64,000 bases of DNA from Thermomicrobiales bacterium (lineage in GTDB: Bacteria; Chloroflexota; Chloroflexia; Thermomicrobiales; UBA6265), in the NCBI GenBank assembly GCA_030447415.1, contig JAUJOZ010000003.1:187172-251171 (forward strand), given 5' to 3'. Positions within the stretch are counted from its first letter, which is position 1. Each line of letters begins with the position of its first letter. A model generated the notes under the pieces. It had not been told where the DNA came from, did not search any database, and saw nothing but the letters and a program-made list of their open reading frames with translations. Of the stretch, positions 18,890 to 27,619 are shown piece by piece. A program made the translations under genes and the position numbers.

Positions 18890-19866
18890 TCGGGTGCGCC
18901 CACCGGCATCGGCTCAGGCGAGGATGTCCGCAGGAAGTACGCCCGGGTCTCGGCTTCGTCCCGCCGCATCTGGTGCACCAGGGCCTCGACGCCATCGAAG
19001 GTGGCATCGCCGCGCTGGCGCTCGAGCAGATCGACCTCGATGATCTGCCCGTACAGGTCGCCGTCGAAATCCAGGACGTGGGTCTCCACCAGCGGTGCTC
19101 CCGTGTTCACCGTTGGCCGAGTCCCGACGTACGTCATCGCTCGGTGGGGCGACGTCGCGTTGGGCAGCCAGGCGAGTGCCGCGTAGATGCCATGGGCGAG
19201 CGGCACGAGATGAAGAGGTGGCACGACGTTCGCCGTCGGGAACCCGATGGTCCGGCCGAAATGCGCGCCGTGAATCACCTCACCGGCGACACGGAGGGGC
19301 CGCCCCAACAGTCGATGGGCCGTCGCCACGTCGCCTGCGAGGACCGCCTTGCGGATTGCACTGCTGCTAATGACGGTCTCACCGGAGGTGAGGCGCGGCA
19401 CCGCCTCCACGACAAAACCGAGCTGCTGCCCGATCTTCCGCAGGCGCGGCACGTCGCCGACGCGGTCCTTCCCCAGGGCGAATGCTTCCCCAACCCAGAG
19501 CTCGCGCAGACCGGCCGCGTGAGCGAGCCGGGTCATAAACTCCTCCGGTGATTGCCCGGCGAACGCCCGATCGAAGCGCAGCGTCGCGATCTCCCGGACC
19601 CCGCTGTCGGACAGGTACTCCAGCTTCTCGGCTGCCGAGCAGAGCCGCCCGGGAAATGCGGCGGGCCGCAGAACCTGAGACGGTAGTGGCTCGAACGTTA
19701 CCGCCAGGCTCGTTAGCCCCAGCGCCTCCGCCCGCGCCGCGGCTCGTCGGAGCAGGTGCTGGTGCCCCCGGTGAACGCCGTCGAACGTGCCAATCGTCAC
19801 CACTCGCGGACCCAGGGGGAGGTCGGCCAGGTCGGTGAAGAGGCGTGGCGACGACTCACTCGTCAT
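18886..19866 (-). CDS. ribF: Bifunctional riboflavin kinase / FAD synthetase
   Basis: Turns riboflavin into FMN and then FAD. The 326-residue protein has an N-terminal nucleotidyltransferase domain, IGTFDGVHRGHQHLLRRA (a GxFDGxHxGH motif) with VTFEPLP and the SSSAIR motif near residue 180. The C-terminal flavokinase domain shows GRTIGFPTANV with the catalytic PTAN and the late Glu-containing HVLDFDGDLYG segment. The ATG at 19866 overlaps the truB stop as ATGA, with GGGGAG upstream. This is the last gene of the nusA operon before the infC promoter, the usual position for ribF after truB. Confidence 0.95.
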   Translation of the reverse strand: MTSESSPRLFTDLADLPLGPRVVTIGTFDGVHRGHQHLLRRAAARAEALGLTSLAVTFEPLPSQVLRPAAFPGRLCSAAEKLEYLSDSGVREIATLRFDRAFAGQSPEEFMTRLAHAAGLRELWVGEAFALGKDRVGDVPRLRKIGQQLGFVVEAVPRLTSGETVISSSAIRKAVLAGDVATAHRLLGRPLRVAGEVIHGAHFGRTIGFPTANVVPPLHLVPLAHGIYAALAWLPNATSPHRAMTYVGTRPTVNTGAPLVETHVLDFDGDLYGQIIEVDLLERQRGDATFDGVEALVHQMRRDEAETRAYFLRTSSPEPMPVGAPD

Positions 19867-20780
19867 GCGGCACTCCCCACTACCTTTGTCGGCCGCCAGG
19901 ACGCCGCCTCCAGATCCGCCAGCCCCACTCCGAGCCACGTCCCGGCCTCGTCGTAGGCGCGGCACGGCCCACGTGCCACTCCGTCAGCAGGTACGCGCCC
20001 GCCGTGACCCCAGGTGGCCGCCGCCTCGGCGTCGAACAGCAGGGCGGGCCAGTCGCCAAGCACGGCGTCCGGGTGAAACGCCAAGTCTGGCCAAATCCAC
20101 GGCAGCGGCGCGTCTGCCAGCTCGGTCAGCGTGACGGCGTGACAGAGGCGAAACGGGCCGGTCCGCAACCGCACCAGGTTCGAGAGGTGAGCTCCCACAT
20201 CCAATGCCGTACCGAGATCGCTGGCCAGGGCCCGGACGTAAGTCCCCTTTGAGCAATCAACGAGCAGCGTCGCGATCGGTGGTGACCACTCCACCAGAGT
20301 CAGCGTCGAGATGGTGACGACTCGCGATGGGCGCGCCACCTCCTCGCCTCGACGCGCCAGCTCGTACAGCCGCCGGCCGCCAATCTTGATCGCTGCGTGC
20401 ATCGGCGGCACCTGACCGATCTCCCCCTGGAACGCCGCGAGCGCCTGCTGAAGGCGGTCCGCGTCCAGCGAGGCCGGGTCGGCGACCGCTGTCACGACGC
20501 CGTCCGCGTCGGAGCTGTCGGTCTCAACGCCGAAGGTCACCTCGGCGAGGTAGGTTTTCGACGCATCGGTGAGGTACTCGAGAACGCGAGTTGCGTCACC
20601 AACGGCGAGTGGCAGGACACCGGTAGCCGCAGGGTCCAGCGTGCCGGCGTGGCCAATCCGTCGCTCGCCAAGCAGCCGCCGAGCCCGCGCCACCACGTCG
20701 TGGCTGGTCCAGCCCGCGGGTTTGTCGACGACGAGGATGCCGTGAAGACGGGGAGCGGTCCCCTGAGGATCAGCCGGCAT
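19863..20780 (-). CDS. truB: tRNA pseudouridine(55) synthase TruB
   Basis: Makes the universal pseudouridine 55 in the T-loop of tRNA. The 305 residues show GILVVDKPAGWTSHDVVAR, the catalytic Asp in IGHAGTLDPAATGVLPLAVG, and KTYLAEVTFGVETDSSDADG. YELARRGEEVAR and CSKGTYVRALASDLG follow. The last ~90 residues form a less conserved PUA-like part. The start ATG 20780 overlaps the end of nrnA by 11 nt; the frame is open further upstream but overlaps nrnA without TruB similarity. Confidence 0.95.
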   Translation of the reverse strand: MPADPQGTAPRLHGILVVDKPAGWTSHDVVARARRLLGERRIGHAGTLDPAATGVLPLAVGDATRVLEYLTDASKTYLAEVTFGVETDSSDADGVVTAVADPASLDADRLQQALAAFQGEIGQVPPMHAAIKIGGRRLYELARRGEEVARPSRVVTISTLTLVEWSPPIATLLVDCSKGTYVRALASDLGTALDVGAHLSNLVRLRTGPFRLCHAVTLTELADAPLPWIWPDLAFHPDAVLGDWPALLFDAEAAATWGHGGRVPADGVARGPCRAYDEAGTWLGVGLADLEAASWRPTKVVGSAA

Positions 20781-21810
20781 CGCTGGCAGCGCCGGACGGA
20801 GAACTCCCGGCGGTGAGCTCGGCCACCTTCCGCAGGAATTCGTCCTTTTGCCCGGCCTCAACTTGACAGCCGGCCGCCCGAGGATGACCGCCGCCGCCAA
20901 AGGTCGACGCGATGGCGGCGACATCGACGTCCTCGTGCAGGCTGCGTAGGCTCACCCGCCAGCCGGAACCTTCCTCGTAAAGGATCGCCGCCGCCCGCGA
21001 CCCCTCCGTGCCGGCAAGAAAGTTGACCAACCCTTCGGCCTCGCTCGGCACGGCTTGACAGTCGGCGAGGGTTTCCTGGGTCAGTGCCGTCCAGATCAGC
21101 GTGCCGGTCCACTGGACGTGGCTCAGCGCTCGCTGCCACAAGCAGACGGTCGACTTCGGTTTCAAGCGAAAAAGAGCATCGACAATCGGTGCCGGATTTG
21201 CCCCGGCGTCGACCAAGTCGGCCGCCGTGCGCATGGTGCACGAGGTCGTGGCCGGCGTCCGGAGGCCCAGCGTGTCGCCGTAAATCCCCGCCAGCAGGCA
21301 CTGTGCAATCGGCGTCGTGAGCTCGACCTTCCAGGCGCCGAGCAACTCGGCGACGATCTCCGCCGCGGAAGCCGCCTCGGGCACAACGACGTTCACCTGC
21401 CCGAAGCGCGCGTTGGTGACGTGGTGGTCGATGTTGACGATCGGAACCGACCCGTCCAGGCGCGACGGATCGTCGGTTGAGAAGCTGTCCAGTCGCTTCC
21501 GGTCCGAGCAGTCAACGAGGCAAAGCACGTCATAATCCGGCAGCGGGTCGACACCGTAGCGCCGCACCGACTCGACCCCGGGGAGAAAGCGAAGGCTGTT
21601 CGGTAGCTGCCCATCGCTGACCAGCGTTACCGCCGCCACGCCGAGCTGGGCCAACCCGTGCTGGACGGCGAGCGGGGAGGCGAGGCCGTCGGCGTCGACG
21701 TTTTGGTGCGTCGGCAACAGGACCGTTTTCGCCGTCTGCAGTACTTGAAGCGCGGCCGCCGCGTCCGCGGGATCAAGGAGCCAGGTGCGGGCAGGGCTGG
21801 AGACGGTCAC
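20770..21810 (-). CDS. nrnA: DHH/DHHA1 phosphoesterase, NrnA-like oligoribonuclease / pAp phosphatase
   Basis: A 346-residue DHH-family phosphoesterase. Motif I is PTHQNVDADGLASPLA, motif II VLCLVDCSD, and motif III the name-giving VNIDHHVTNARFG. The DHHA1 domain ends with STFGGGGHPRAAGCQVE, the glycine-rich substrate loop. NrnA proteins degrade nanoRNA and dephosphorylate pAp, and are regularly encoded between rbfA and truB in Gram-positive-type nusA operons, as here. The GTG start (21810) overlaps the rbfA stop as GTGA. Activity toward c-di-nucleotide products such as pApA is possible for relatives; I infer the NrnA role mainly from position and motifs. Confidence 0.9.
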   Translation of the reverse strand: MTVSSPARTWLLDPADAAAALQVLQTAKTVLLPTHQNVDADGLASPLAVQHGLAQLGVAAVTLVSDGQLPNSLRFLPGVESVRRYGVDPLPDYDVLCLVDCSDRKRLDSFSTDDPSRLDGSVPIVNIDHHVTNARFGQVNVVVPEAASAAEIVAELLGAWKVELTTPIAQCLLAGIYGDTLGLRTPATTSCTMRTAADLVDAGANPAPIVDALFRLKPKSTVCLWQRALSHVQWTGTLIWTALTQETLADCQAVPSEAEGLVNFLAGTEGSRAAAILYEEGSGWRVSLRSLHEDVDVAAIASTFGGGGHPRAAGCQVEAGQKDEFLRKVAELTAGSSPSGAASDAG

Positions 21811-22193
21811 TCCGGTACTCCGGCGTCGGCATCTGACTTCGATCCCCTAGGCCCGCCCGTGTCGAGGTCCTTCAACACCCGCGCGATCTGCTCCGCATGC
21901 TCCATCGAGCGGTCGTCCCGGAACTCCAGTTCTGGGATCTGCCTCATCCGCAGTCGGGGCCTAAGGTGGTAGCGAATGAAACCCGCGGCCGAGCGGAGCG
22001 CCGCCAACGTCTCAGCCCGCTCCTCGTCCGTGCCTAGGACACTGACAAAGACCCGCGCGGAGCGGAGATCAGGTGTGACCTCCACCACGGTCAGGCTCAC
22101 AAAGCCGACGCGCGGATCTTTCACCTCGCGGCGGATGATATCCGTCAGTTCCTCGCGCAAGAATTCGCCGACCTGCCGCGTGCGTCTGCTCAC
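21807..22193 (-). CDS. rbfA: Ribosome-binding factor A
   Basis: A 128-residue KH-fold factor for late 16S rRNA maturation and cold adaptation. VGEFLREELTDIIRREVKDPRVGFVSLTVVEVTPDL and RSARVFVSVLG are the family signatures, and IPELEFRDDRSMEHAEQIARVL is the usual C-terminal segment. It starts at GTG 22193 after GGAAG. It lies 92 nt downstream of infB and overlaps nrnA by 4 nt, in the standard order infB-rbfA-nrnA-truB. Confidence 0.95.
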   Translation of the reverse strand: MSRRTRQVGEFLREELTDIIRREVKDPRVGFVSLTVVEVTPDLRSARVFVSVLGTDEERAETLAALRSAAGFIRYHLRPRLRMRQIPELEFRDDRSMEHAEQIARVLKDLDTGGPRGSKSDADAGVPE

Positions 22194-22284
22194 GGCACTT
22201 CCCTTCCGCGTGCCGGCCAGTGGGAGCGCGCGACCTCAGCGTCGCGCTCTCCCGGCACCGGTGCGCCGACCGCAGCGCTCGGCG

Positions 22285-24222
22285 CTACGACCGGGCGACT
22301 TCTTCTCGATGGTAGAACTCAATCTGATCGCTCACCTGGAGATCGTTGAACCCATCAAGGCCGAGCCCGCATTCGTAACCGGCCGCTACTTCGCGCACGT
22401 CGTCCTTGAAGCGCTTCAGCGAGCGGATGCCACCCTCGTGCACCACGGTGCCCGACCGCAGCACGCGCGCCTTGGAGTTCCGCGTGATCTTTCCGTCGAG
22501 GACATAGAGACCCGCCACCACGTCCCCGCTCGGCAACCGGAAGGTGTTGCGCACCTCGGCGTAGCCGTCGGTTACGTCCTGGAACACGGGCGCCAGGAGG
22601 CCTGTCATGGCCGCCTTCACCTCGTCGATCAGGTTGTAGATGATGTTGTAAAAGCGGATGTCGACGCCCGCCGCGTCCGCCGCCCGCTTCGCGGCGACGT
22701 CAGGTCGGACGTTGAAGCCGATGATGATGCTGCGGGTAGCCGAGGCGAGGCTGACATCCGATTCCGTGACGGCGCCCGTGCCAGCGAACTGGATGCTCAG
22801 CCGAACTCCCTGGTCCGTGTCCTCGTTCAGCCTAAGCAGCGCGTTCTGGATGGCCCCCAGCGAGCCCTGGACGTCCGCCTTGAGGATGACCCGCAGTTCG
22901 GCCGTCGTGCCTTCTTGCACCTGATTGTAGAGGTCGGTCAGCTTGACGGGTCGATCGCCGACCAGCGCCTCGGCCCGCCTATGCGCCTGCCGCTCCTCCA
23001 CGAGTTGGCGGGCGATCTTCTCATCCTCGAACACCTGGAAGGTGTCGCCGGCCTGCGGGACCTCGAGCAGGCCCAGGATCTCCACCGGAAAACTTGGCTC
23101 TGCCCGTCGCACGCGACGCCCGCGGTCATCGAACATCGCCTTGATCCGGCCCCAGGTCGAACCGGCCACGACCACATCGCGCAGGTTAAGCGTTCCGCTC
23201 TGAACGAGCACGGTTGCCACGGGGCCGCGGGTACGATCGACCTTGGCCTCGATGACGACACCGTTGGCAGGCTTGTGCGGGTTCGCCTTGAGCTCGTGGA
23301 CGTCGGCGACGAGGAGGATGACCTCCTCCAGGTCGTCAAGGCCGAGCTTGTCCCGGGCCGACACCTCGACGAACGGGACGTCGCCACCCCACTCTTCCGG
23401 CACGACCTCGATCTCGCTCAGCTGCTGCTTGACGCGATCCGGATTGGCCGAAGCAAGGTCGATCTTGTTGACGGCCACGACCATCGGCACGTTCGCCGAC
23501 TTGATGTGAGCGACCGCCTCACGCGTCGTCGGCATGACGCCGTCGTCCGCGGCAACGACGAGCACGGCGACATCCGTCGCCTGGGCGCCTCGGGCGCGCA
23601 TCGCCGTAAACGCCTCGTGGCCGGGCGTGTCAAGGAAGGTGATTTTTCGACCCTGCGTCTCGACCTGGTAGGCGCCGATGTGCTGCGTAATGCCGCCGGC
23701 CTCGACCTCGGCGACGTTAGCCGAGCGGATGGCGTCGAGGAGTTTGGTCTTCCCGTGGTCGACGTGGCCCATGATGGTGACGACCGGCGGGCGGGCCTGA
23801 GCGTTCGGGTCGGTTTCTGCCTCCGACCTCCGGCTCTCGAAGTCGGCCGCCGCTTGCCGCGCAACGTCGTTGGGCTGCTCGTTCGTCTCCCACCCCAGCG
23901 CCGTGGCGACCCGCGCCGCGGTGTCATAGTCGACCTGCTGGTTCAGATTCGCCATGATCCCGAGCTTCATCAGCTCCTTGATCACCTCAATACCGGTGGT
24001 CTGCAACGACTCAGCCAGCTCGGCGACCGACATGACCGACGGCAGCGTTACCGGCTCCCGCACCACGGGTGCGGCCCGCCGCAGCGCCACCGTGCGGCCG
24101 CCGCCACCACGGCCCGACTTGCCGCCGCGCCGGCCGCCACCAGGGCCGCCGCGCTGCGGTCCGCGGCGGGTCCCGCGACTCTGAAGGTGTTTGTCATCGG
24201 TTGCTCTCCTCCCTAACAACAA
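22285..24222 (-). CDS. infB: Translation initiation factor IF-2
   Basis: GTPase that brings initiator tRNA to the ribosome. The ~645 residues are a compact IF-2. An Arg/Gly-rich N-terminus of ~45 residues is followed by the IF2-N helix domain ([14 protein letters not shown]...), then the G domain with [20 protein letters not shown] and SAR motifs, domain II and domains III/IV (GFNVRPD...). The start is uncertain. The IF-2 frame first opens at TTG 24222 without a good ribosome site. The ATG at 24197, which has GGGAGGAG in front and overlaps the ylxR stop as ATGA, is in the wrong frame. Either a TTG start is used or one or two bases are missing or extra near 24120-24195. Confidence 0.93.
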   Translation of the reverse strand: MLLGRRATDDKHLQSRGTRRGPQRGGPGGGRRGGKSGRGGGGRTVALRRAAPVVREPVTLPSVMSVAELAESLQTTGIEVIKELMKLGIMANLNQQVDYDTAARVATALGWETNEQPNDVARQAAADFESRRSEAETDPNAQARPPVVTIMGHVDHGKTKLLDAIRSANVAEVEAGGITQHIGAYQVETQGRKITFLDTPGHEAFTAMRARGAQATDVAVLVVAADDGVMPTTREAVAHIKSANVPMVVAVNKIDLASANPDRVKQQLSEIEVVPEEWGGDVPFVEVSARDKLGLDDLEEVILLVADVHELKANPHKPANGVVIEAKVDRTRGPVATVLVQSGTLNLRDVVVAGSTWGRIKAMFDDRGRRVRRAEPSFPVEILGLLEVPQAGDTFQVFEDEKIARQLVEERQAHRRAEALVGDRPVKLTDLYNQVQEGTTAELRVILKADVQGSLGAIQNALLRLNEDTDQGVRLSIQFAGTGAVTESDVSLASATRSIIIGFNVRPDVAAKRAADAAGVDIRFYNIIYNLIDEVKAAMTGLLAPVFQDVTDGYAEVRNTFRLPSGDVVAGLYVLDGKITRNSKARVLRSGTVVHEGGIRSLKRFKDDVREVAAGYECGLGLDGFNDLQVSDQIEFYHREEVARS

Positions 24223-24577
24223 TAATGGTCCCGCTCCGCGGCTGCACCGCGTTCGCTAGCGAGGCGGCGTGCCGTCGCAAGGTCTCCGCGGCGCCAGCGT
24301 CGATGGTGGTCTTCAGTGCGCGACCTAACGTGCCAGTCTCCACGGCACGATCCCAGCACGCCGCCTTGTCGCACAGATAGGCGCCGCGTCCGTTCTTCTT
24401 GCCGCTGGCGTCGACCTCGACCAGACCATCGGTCGTTCGCACGACTCGGGTTAACGCCCGCTTCGCCGCCCGGTCGCGGCAGACGACGCACATCCGCTGC
24501 GGAACGTGCTTTGGTCGGGCCCCTTTGCGCGCCCGCGGCTTCGCCGGCGAGACCGGGACGGCCTCGTTAGTCGTCAC
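24194..24577 (-). CDS. ylxR: YlxR-family RNA-binding protein
   Basis: A 127-residue protein of the YlxR (DUF448) family, found between nusA and infB in most bacteria. The signature PQRMCVVCRDRAAKRALTRVVR starts at about residue 25, and GKKNGRGAYLCDKAACWDRAV follows; these cover the conserved GRGAY(L/V)C motif. Structural homologues bind RNA or nucleoprotein, and one has been reported to influence the RNase P RNA. The GTG start (24577) overlaps the nusA stop by 11 nt. The usual companion ylxQ (L7Ae-like) is not present between ylxR and infB. Confidence 0.9.
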   Translation of the reverse strand: MTTNEAVPVSPAKPRARKGARPKHVPQRMCVVCRDRAAKRALTRVVRTTDGLVEVDASGKKNGRGAYLCDKAACWDRAVETGTLGRALKTTIDAGAAETLRRHAASLANAVQPRSGTIIVVREESNR

Positions 24578-25913
24578 TCGCCGCTCCGCTCGGCACCGCG
24601 GCCGACTCGGGGACTTCGTCCAGCGGCAGCTCCTCGCCCGTGGCCAGGCCGAAGCGAGCGCGGAGGTCGCGATTGTAGTAGACCTCCAAGACGTCACCTC
24701 GAACTTCCACGTCGACGCTCATGCCCACCAGATCGCGTGACAAAGGCCCGTACACCCGGTCGCGCACGGAGATTGTTCCATCCGCCCGGACCAGGCGCGG
24801 CTGGCGTCCCTGCCAGCTCAGGTCGTCGGGCACGTCGGCCATCGCCGCCCGAGCCTGGCGGAGCAGGTCGCCATCATGCTCGCGCAGCGCCTCCGGATCC
24901 TTGATGTCGATCCGCCAGCCGGTCAGCTTGAAGGCGAGTCGGGCGTTCTGGCCCTCCTTGCCAATGGCCAATGACATCTGCTCCGTCGGCACAATCACCG
25001 TTGCCACCCGGTTCGCCTCATCCAGCGACACGTTGGACGGCTTGGCCGGGCTGAGCGCGTTGGCAATGAAGGTCGCCGTATCCGGCGACCACTCGATGAC
25101 GTCGATCTTCTCGCCGTAGAGCTCGTTGACGATGTTCTGGATCCGCACGCCGCGGACTCCGACGCACGAGCCAACCGGGTCAACTTTCTCCTGCCGCGCC
25201 GCCACGGCCACCTTCGACCGCAAACCGGGCTCGCGTGCCACCTCCATGATTTCGACCGCGCCGCTGAAGATCTCCGGCACCTCCATCTCAAAGAGACGCC
25301 GAATCAAGTTCGGGTGCGAGCGCGAGACGATCAACTGAGGCCCACGCGGATCGCGGTTGACCTCGACCAGCAACACCTTCAACCGCTGACCCGGGCGGTA
25401 GCGCTCGGTAGGCACCTGCTCGCGGGCCGGCATCACCGCCTCGGCCTTGCCGAGCTCGACGATGACCGCGCGCGCGTCGGCCCGCTGAACGGCACCGTTC
25501 AGGATTTCACCCTGTTTGTCCTGGAACTCCTCAAAGACGATGTCCCGCTCGTAGTCGCGGATCCGTTGGAGGACCACTTGCTTCGCGGTCTGCGCCGCGA
25601 TGCGACCGAAGTTTTCGGGCGTCCGCTCAATCCGGATCTCGTCGCCGACTTGAGCCTGTGGCGCGTAGGTCAGCGCCTCAGCCAACGTCATGTCGTTGAT
25701 TGGGTCCTCGATCTCGGCGACCACCCGCTTATGGACGAAGACGCGCATCGAGCCGGTGCCTGGCTCCATCTCGACGGAGACCTCCTCCTCGGAGTTCGCC
25801 ATCTTCTTGTACACCGTCTTGAGCGCGTGCTCCACCGATGAGAGAACCGCCTCTCGCGGGATCCCCCGCTCAGCGGCAATCTGGGCGATCGCGGTGTAGA
25901 AGTCGCTCTTCAT
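24567..25913 (-). CDS. nusA: Transcription termination/antitermination factor NusA
   Basis: RNA polymerase-binding elongation factor that modulates pausing and termination. The 448 residues contain the N-terminal RNAP-binding domain (FYTAIAQIAAERGIPREAVLSSVEHALK), an S1 domain, KH1 (VDPVGSCVGVRGVRIQNIVNELYGEKIDVIEW) and KH2 (MSLAIGKEGQNARLAFKLTGWRIDI). A ~90-residue C-terminal segment replaces the AR2 repeats of enterobacteria. The ATG at 25913 has GAAGGAGGTG upstream. No rimP precedes it; instead it has its own promoter and a leader hairpin. Confidence 0.96.
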   Translation of the reverse strand: MKSDFYTAIAQIAAERGIPREAVLSSVEHALKTVYKKMANSEEEVSVEMEPGTGSMRVFVHKRVVAEIEDPINDMTLAEALTYAPQAQVGDEIRIERTPENFGRIAAQTAKQVVLQRIRDYERDIVFEEFQDKQGEILNGAVQRADARAVIVELGKAEAVMPAREQVPTERYRPGQRLKVLLVEVNRDPRGPQLIVSRSHPNLIRRLFEMEVPEIFSGAVEIMEVAREPGLRSKVAVAARQEKVDPVGSCVGVRGVRIQNIVNELYGEKIDVIEWSPDTATFIANALSPAKPSNVSLDEANRVATVIVPTEQMSLAIGKEGQNARLAFKLTGWRIDIKDPEALREHDGDLLRQARAAMADVPDDLSWQGRQPRLVRADGTISVRDRVYGPLSRDLVGMSVDVEVRGDVLEVYYNRDLRARFGLATGEELPLDEVPESAAVPSGAASDD

Positions 25914-25978
25914 CCCGCGCACCTCCTTCGCGACTGTTGTGACCCTGGCGCGTCGGCAGCGACGCACGCGCTCGGCCC

Positions 25979-26014
25979 CGGACAACAAAGAACGTGGGCT
26001 GTGGACCCACGTTC
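25979..26014 (-). terminator. Attenuator-like hairpin in the nusA leader
   Basis: GAACGTGGG and CCCACGTTC form a perfect 9-bp stem (25990-26014, loop of 7 nt). On the minus strand it is followed by TTTGTTGTCC. It lies between the nusA promoter and the nusA start, so it could stop transcription before the operon; feedback by NusA itself is a reasonable hypothesis. Confidence 0.65.
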
Positions 26015-26040
26015 GCACAGAGCTTGGTTCCGCAGCCGGA

Positions 26041-26049
26041 AGTATAGCA
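26041..26049 (-). promoter_or_regulatory. Extended -10 promoter element for the nusA operon
   Basis: The minus strand reads GTGCTATACTTCC, with TGC before TATACT (26046-26041). No convincing -35 is seen. It faces away from an identical GTGCTATACT on the plus strand 38 bp further right, so nusA and glmR have mirror-image promoters. Confidence 0.65.
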
Positions 26050-26088
26050 CAGTGCACCGCGTCACGCGTCGAGCGGCCCGGCCGCCAG

Positions 26089-26097
26089 TGCTATACT
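26089..26097 (+). promoter_or_regulatory. Extended -10 promoter element for glmR-gap-pgk
   Basis: TGC-TATACT at 26089-26097 with a poor -35 (TCGAGC, 17 bp upstream). It is divergent from the nusA promoter. Transcription would start near 26104. Confidence 0.6.
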
Positions 26098-26202
26098 CCC
26101 GCACCCAGTTCGTCCCCATGGCGAGGGGCGCCAGACGATCCAGTCGAAGGGGGCAGCGCCCTGCGAAGTTGGCAGACCTGGCGGACGTGGCTGCGACCCG
26201 GC

Positions 26203-27615
26203 ATGCTCATCAAGCGATGGGCCGCGCTGTTCATGCTTGGCATGGTCCTGATGAGCCTCGCGCTGGCGATGGCACTCGCCACGATCTACCGCTACTACGC
26301 CTTCCCCGAGCCCACCACTGGGATCGTCCAACGGCTCACGCTGCAATTCATCCCTCATCCCTACCGCGAGTTGATCATTCTCCTCGCCGGCATGACGATC
26401 TTGGGCGTCGGCTTTTGGCGCCTCAGCCACTCCATCATCGCGCCCTTGATGGCACGCTCGGCGCGCGGGCAGGACCTCGCCGCGATCGTCGCGGAGCACC
26501 GCTTCGGACCCGAACGGGCAGCGCTCAACATCGTCACCATTGGCGGGGGGACGGGACTCTCCACCCTGCTCCGGGGTCTGAAGCGCAAGGACGCCGCGAT
26601 CACGGCGATCGTGACGGTCGCCGACGACGGCGGCAGCACGGGCCGCATCCGCTCCGAGTTCGACATGCCCGCGCCGGGAGACATCCGCAACTGTCTCGTC
26701 GCCCTTGCCGAAGACGAGTCGATGCTCGGCCGGCTCTTCCAGTACCGCTTCGATCAGACGGGCTCGGACCTCGCCGGGCACTCCTTCGGCAACCTCTTCA
26801 TCACGGCCCTGACCCAAGTCACCGGAAGCTTCGAGCATGCGGTGATCGAGTCGGCTCGCGTCCTGGCGGTTCGCGGTCGGGTCCTCCCGTCAACCCTGGA
26901 AAACGTGACCCTCTCGGCCGAGTTGACCGATGGCACGGTTCTGCGGGGTGAGTCGACCATCGGCCACAAGGAAGCTCCGATCAAACGCGTGTTCCTCGAG
27001 CCGCGCCGCCCAGCCGGGTATGAACCGGCTCTCAGCGCGATCCTCAACGCTGACCTCATCGTCCTCGGACCCGGCAGCCTCTACACCAGCGTCTTACCCA
27101 ACCTCCTCGTTGAAGGCATCACCCAGGCCATCCGGTGGTCGGCCGGCACCGTCGTCTATGCCTGCAATGTCGCGACCCAACCCGGAGAGACGGACCACTT
27201 TGGCGCTGCGGACCATGTCCGGGCCATTCTGGACCACGTCGGGAAAGGGGTGCTTGACTGCGTCCTGGTGAACAGCAACCCGGCGCCGGCCACCGCGATC
27301 AAGCCCGAGTGGCACGTCGACCCGGTCGCCCTCGATGACCTCGCCGCCATTGAATCGGAGGTCTGCATCATCACCCGCGACCTCGTGAACGACCGCAACC
27401 CCCTCCGCCACGACCCGGATAAGCTCGCGGCGGCGCTGATCGAGATCACCAGGGGCGCCACCGGCGAACAGTACCGATCCGAGCCGGACAATGGTGTCGC
27501 CGAGTCCGAGGTCCGACCGGCGGTAATCGAGCGCGAGTTGACATTGAGCGGGGTGGGCGCGACGCGGCCAGGCCGCCACGACCCGTTCGCAGAGGCCAAC
27601 CCCACGGAGGATTGA
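26203..27615 (+). CDS. YvcK/GlmR-family UDP-GlcNAc-binding gluconeogenesis factor, membrane-anchored form
   Basis: A 470-residue protein of the YvcK/CofD-like family, which binds UDP-GlcNAc and helps balance carbon flow into cell-wall precursors. Two hydrophobic helices lie at the N-terminus ([20 protein letters not shown] and [17 protein letters not shown]). The cytosolic domain opens with [18 protein letters not shown] and continues with [59 protein letters not shown] and [13 protein letters not shown]. Start ATG 26203 lacks a strong ribosome site, and a few upstream residues that look conserved (SWQTWRTWLRPG) suggest a non-standard earlier start. It precedes gap and pgk by 4 nt and more, linking it to central carbon flow. 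Confidence 0.9.
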   Translation: MLIKRWAALFMLGMVLMSLALAMALATIYRYYAFPEPTTGIVQRLTLQFIPHPYRELIILLAGMTILGVGFWRLSHSIIAPLMARSARGQDLAAIVAEHRFGPERAALNIVTIGGGTGLSTLLRGLKRKDAAITAIVTVADDGGSTGRIRSEFDMPAPGDIRNCLVALAEDESMLGRLFQYRFDQTGSDLAGHSFGNLFITALTQVTGSFEHAVIESARVLAVRGRVLPSTLENVTLSAELTDGTVLRGESTIGHKEAPIKRVFLEPRRPAGYEPALSAILNADLIVLGPGSLYTSVLPNLLVEGITQAIRWSAGTVVYACNVATQPGETDHFGAADHVRAILDHVGKGVLDCVLVNSNPAPATAIKPEWHVDPVALDDLAAIESEVCIITRDLVNDRNPLRHDPDKLAAALIEITRGATGEQYRSEPDNGVAESEVRPAVIERELTLSGVGATRPGRHDPFAEANPTED

Positions 27616-27619
27616 TCCC

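Noticed and set aside
21976..24216. Open frame of 746 codons on the plus strand opposite infB and rbfA
   Set aside because: Both opposite genes are unmistakable, and the sequence is rich in His/Arg/Asp without motifs, a typical GC-driven antisense frame.
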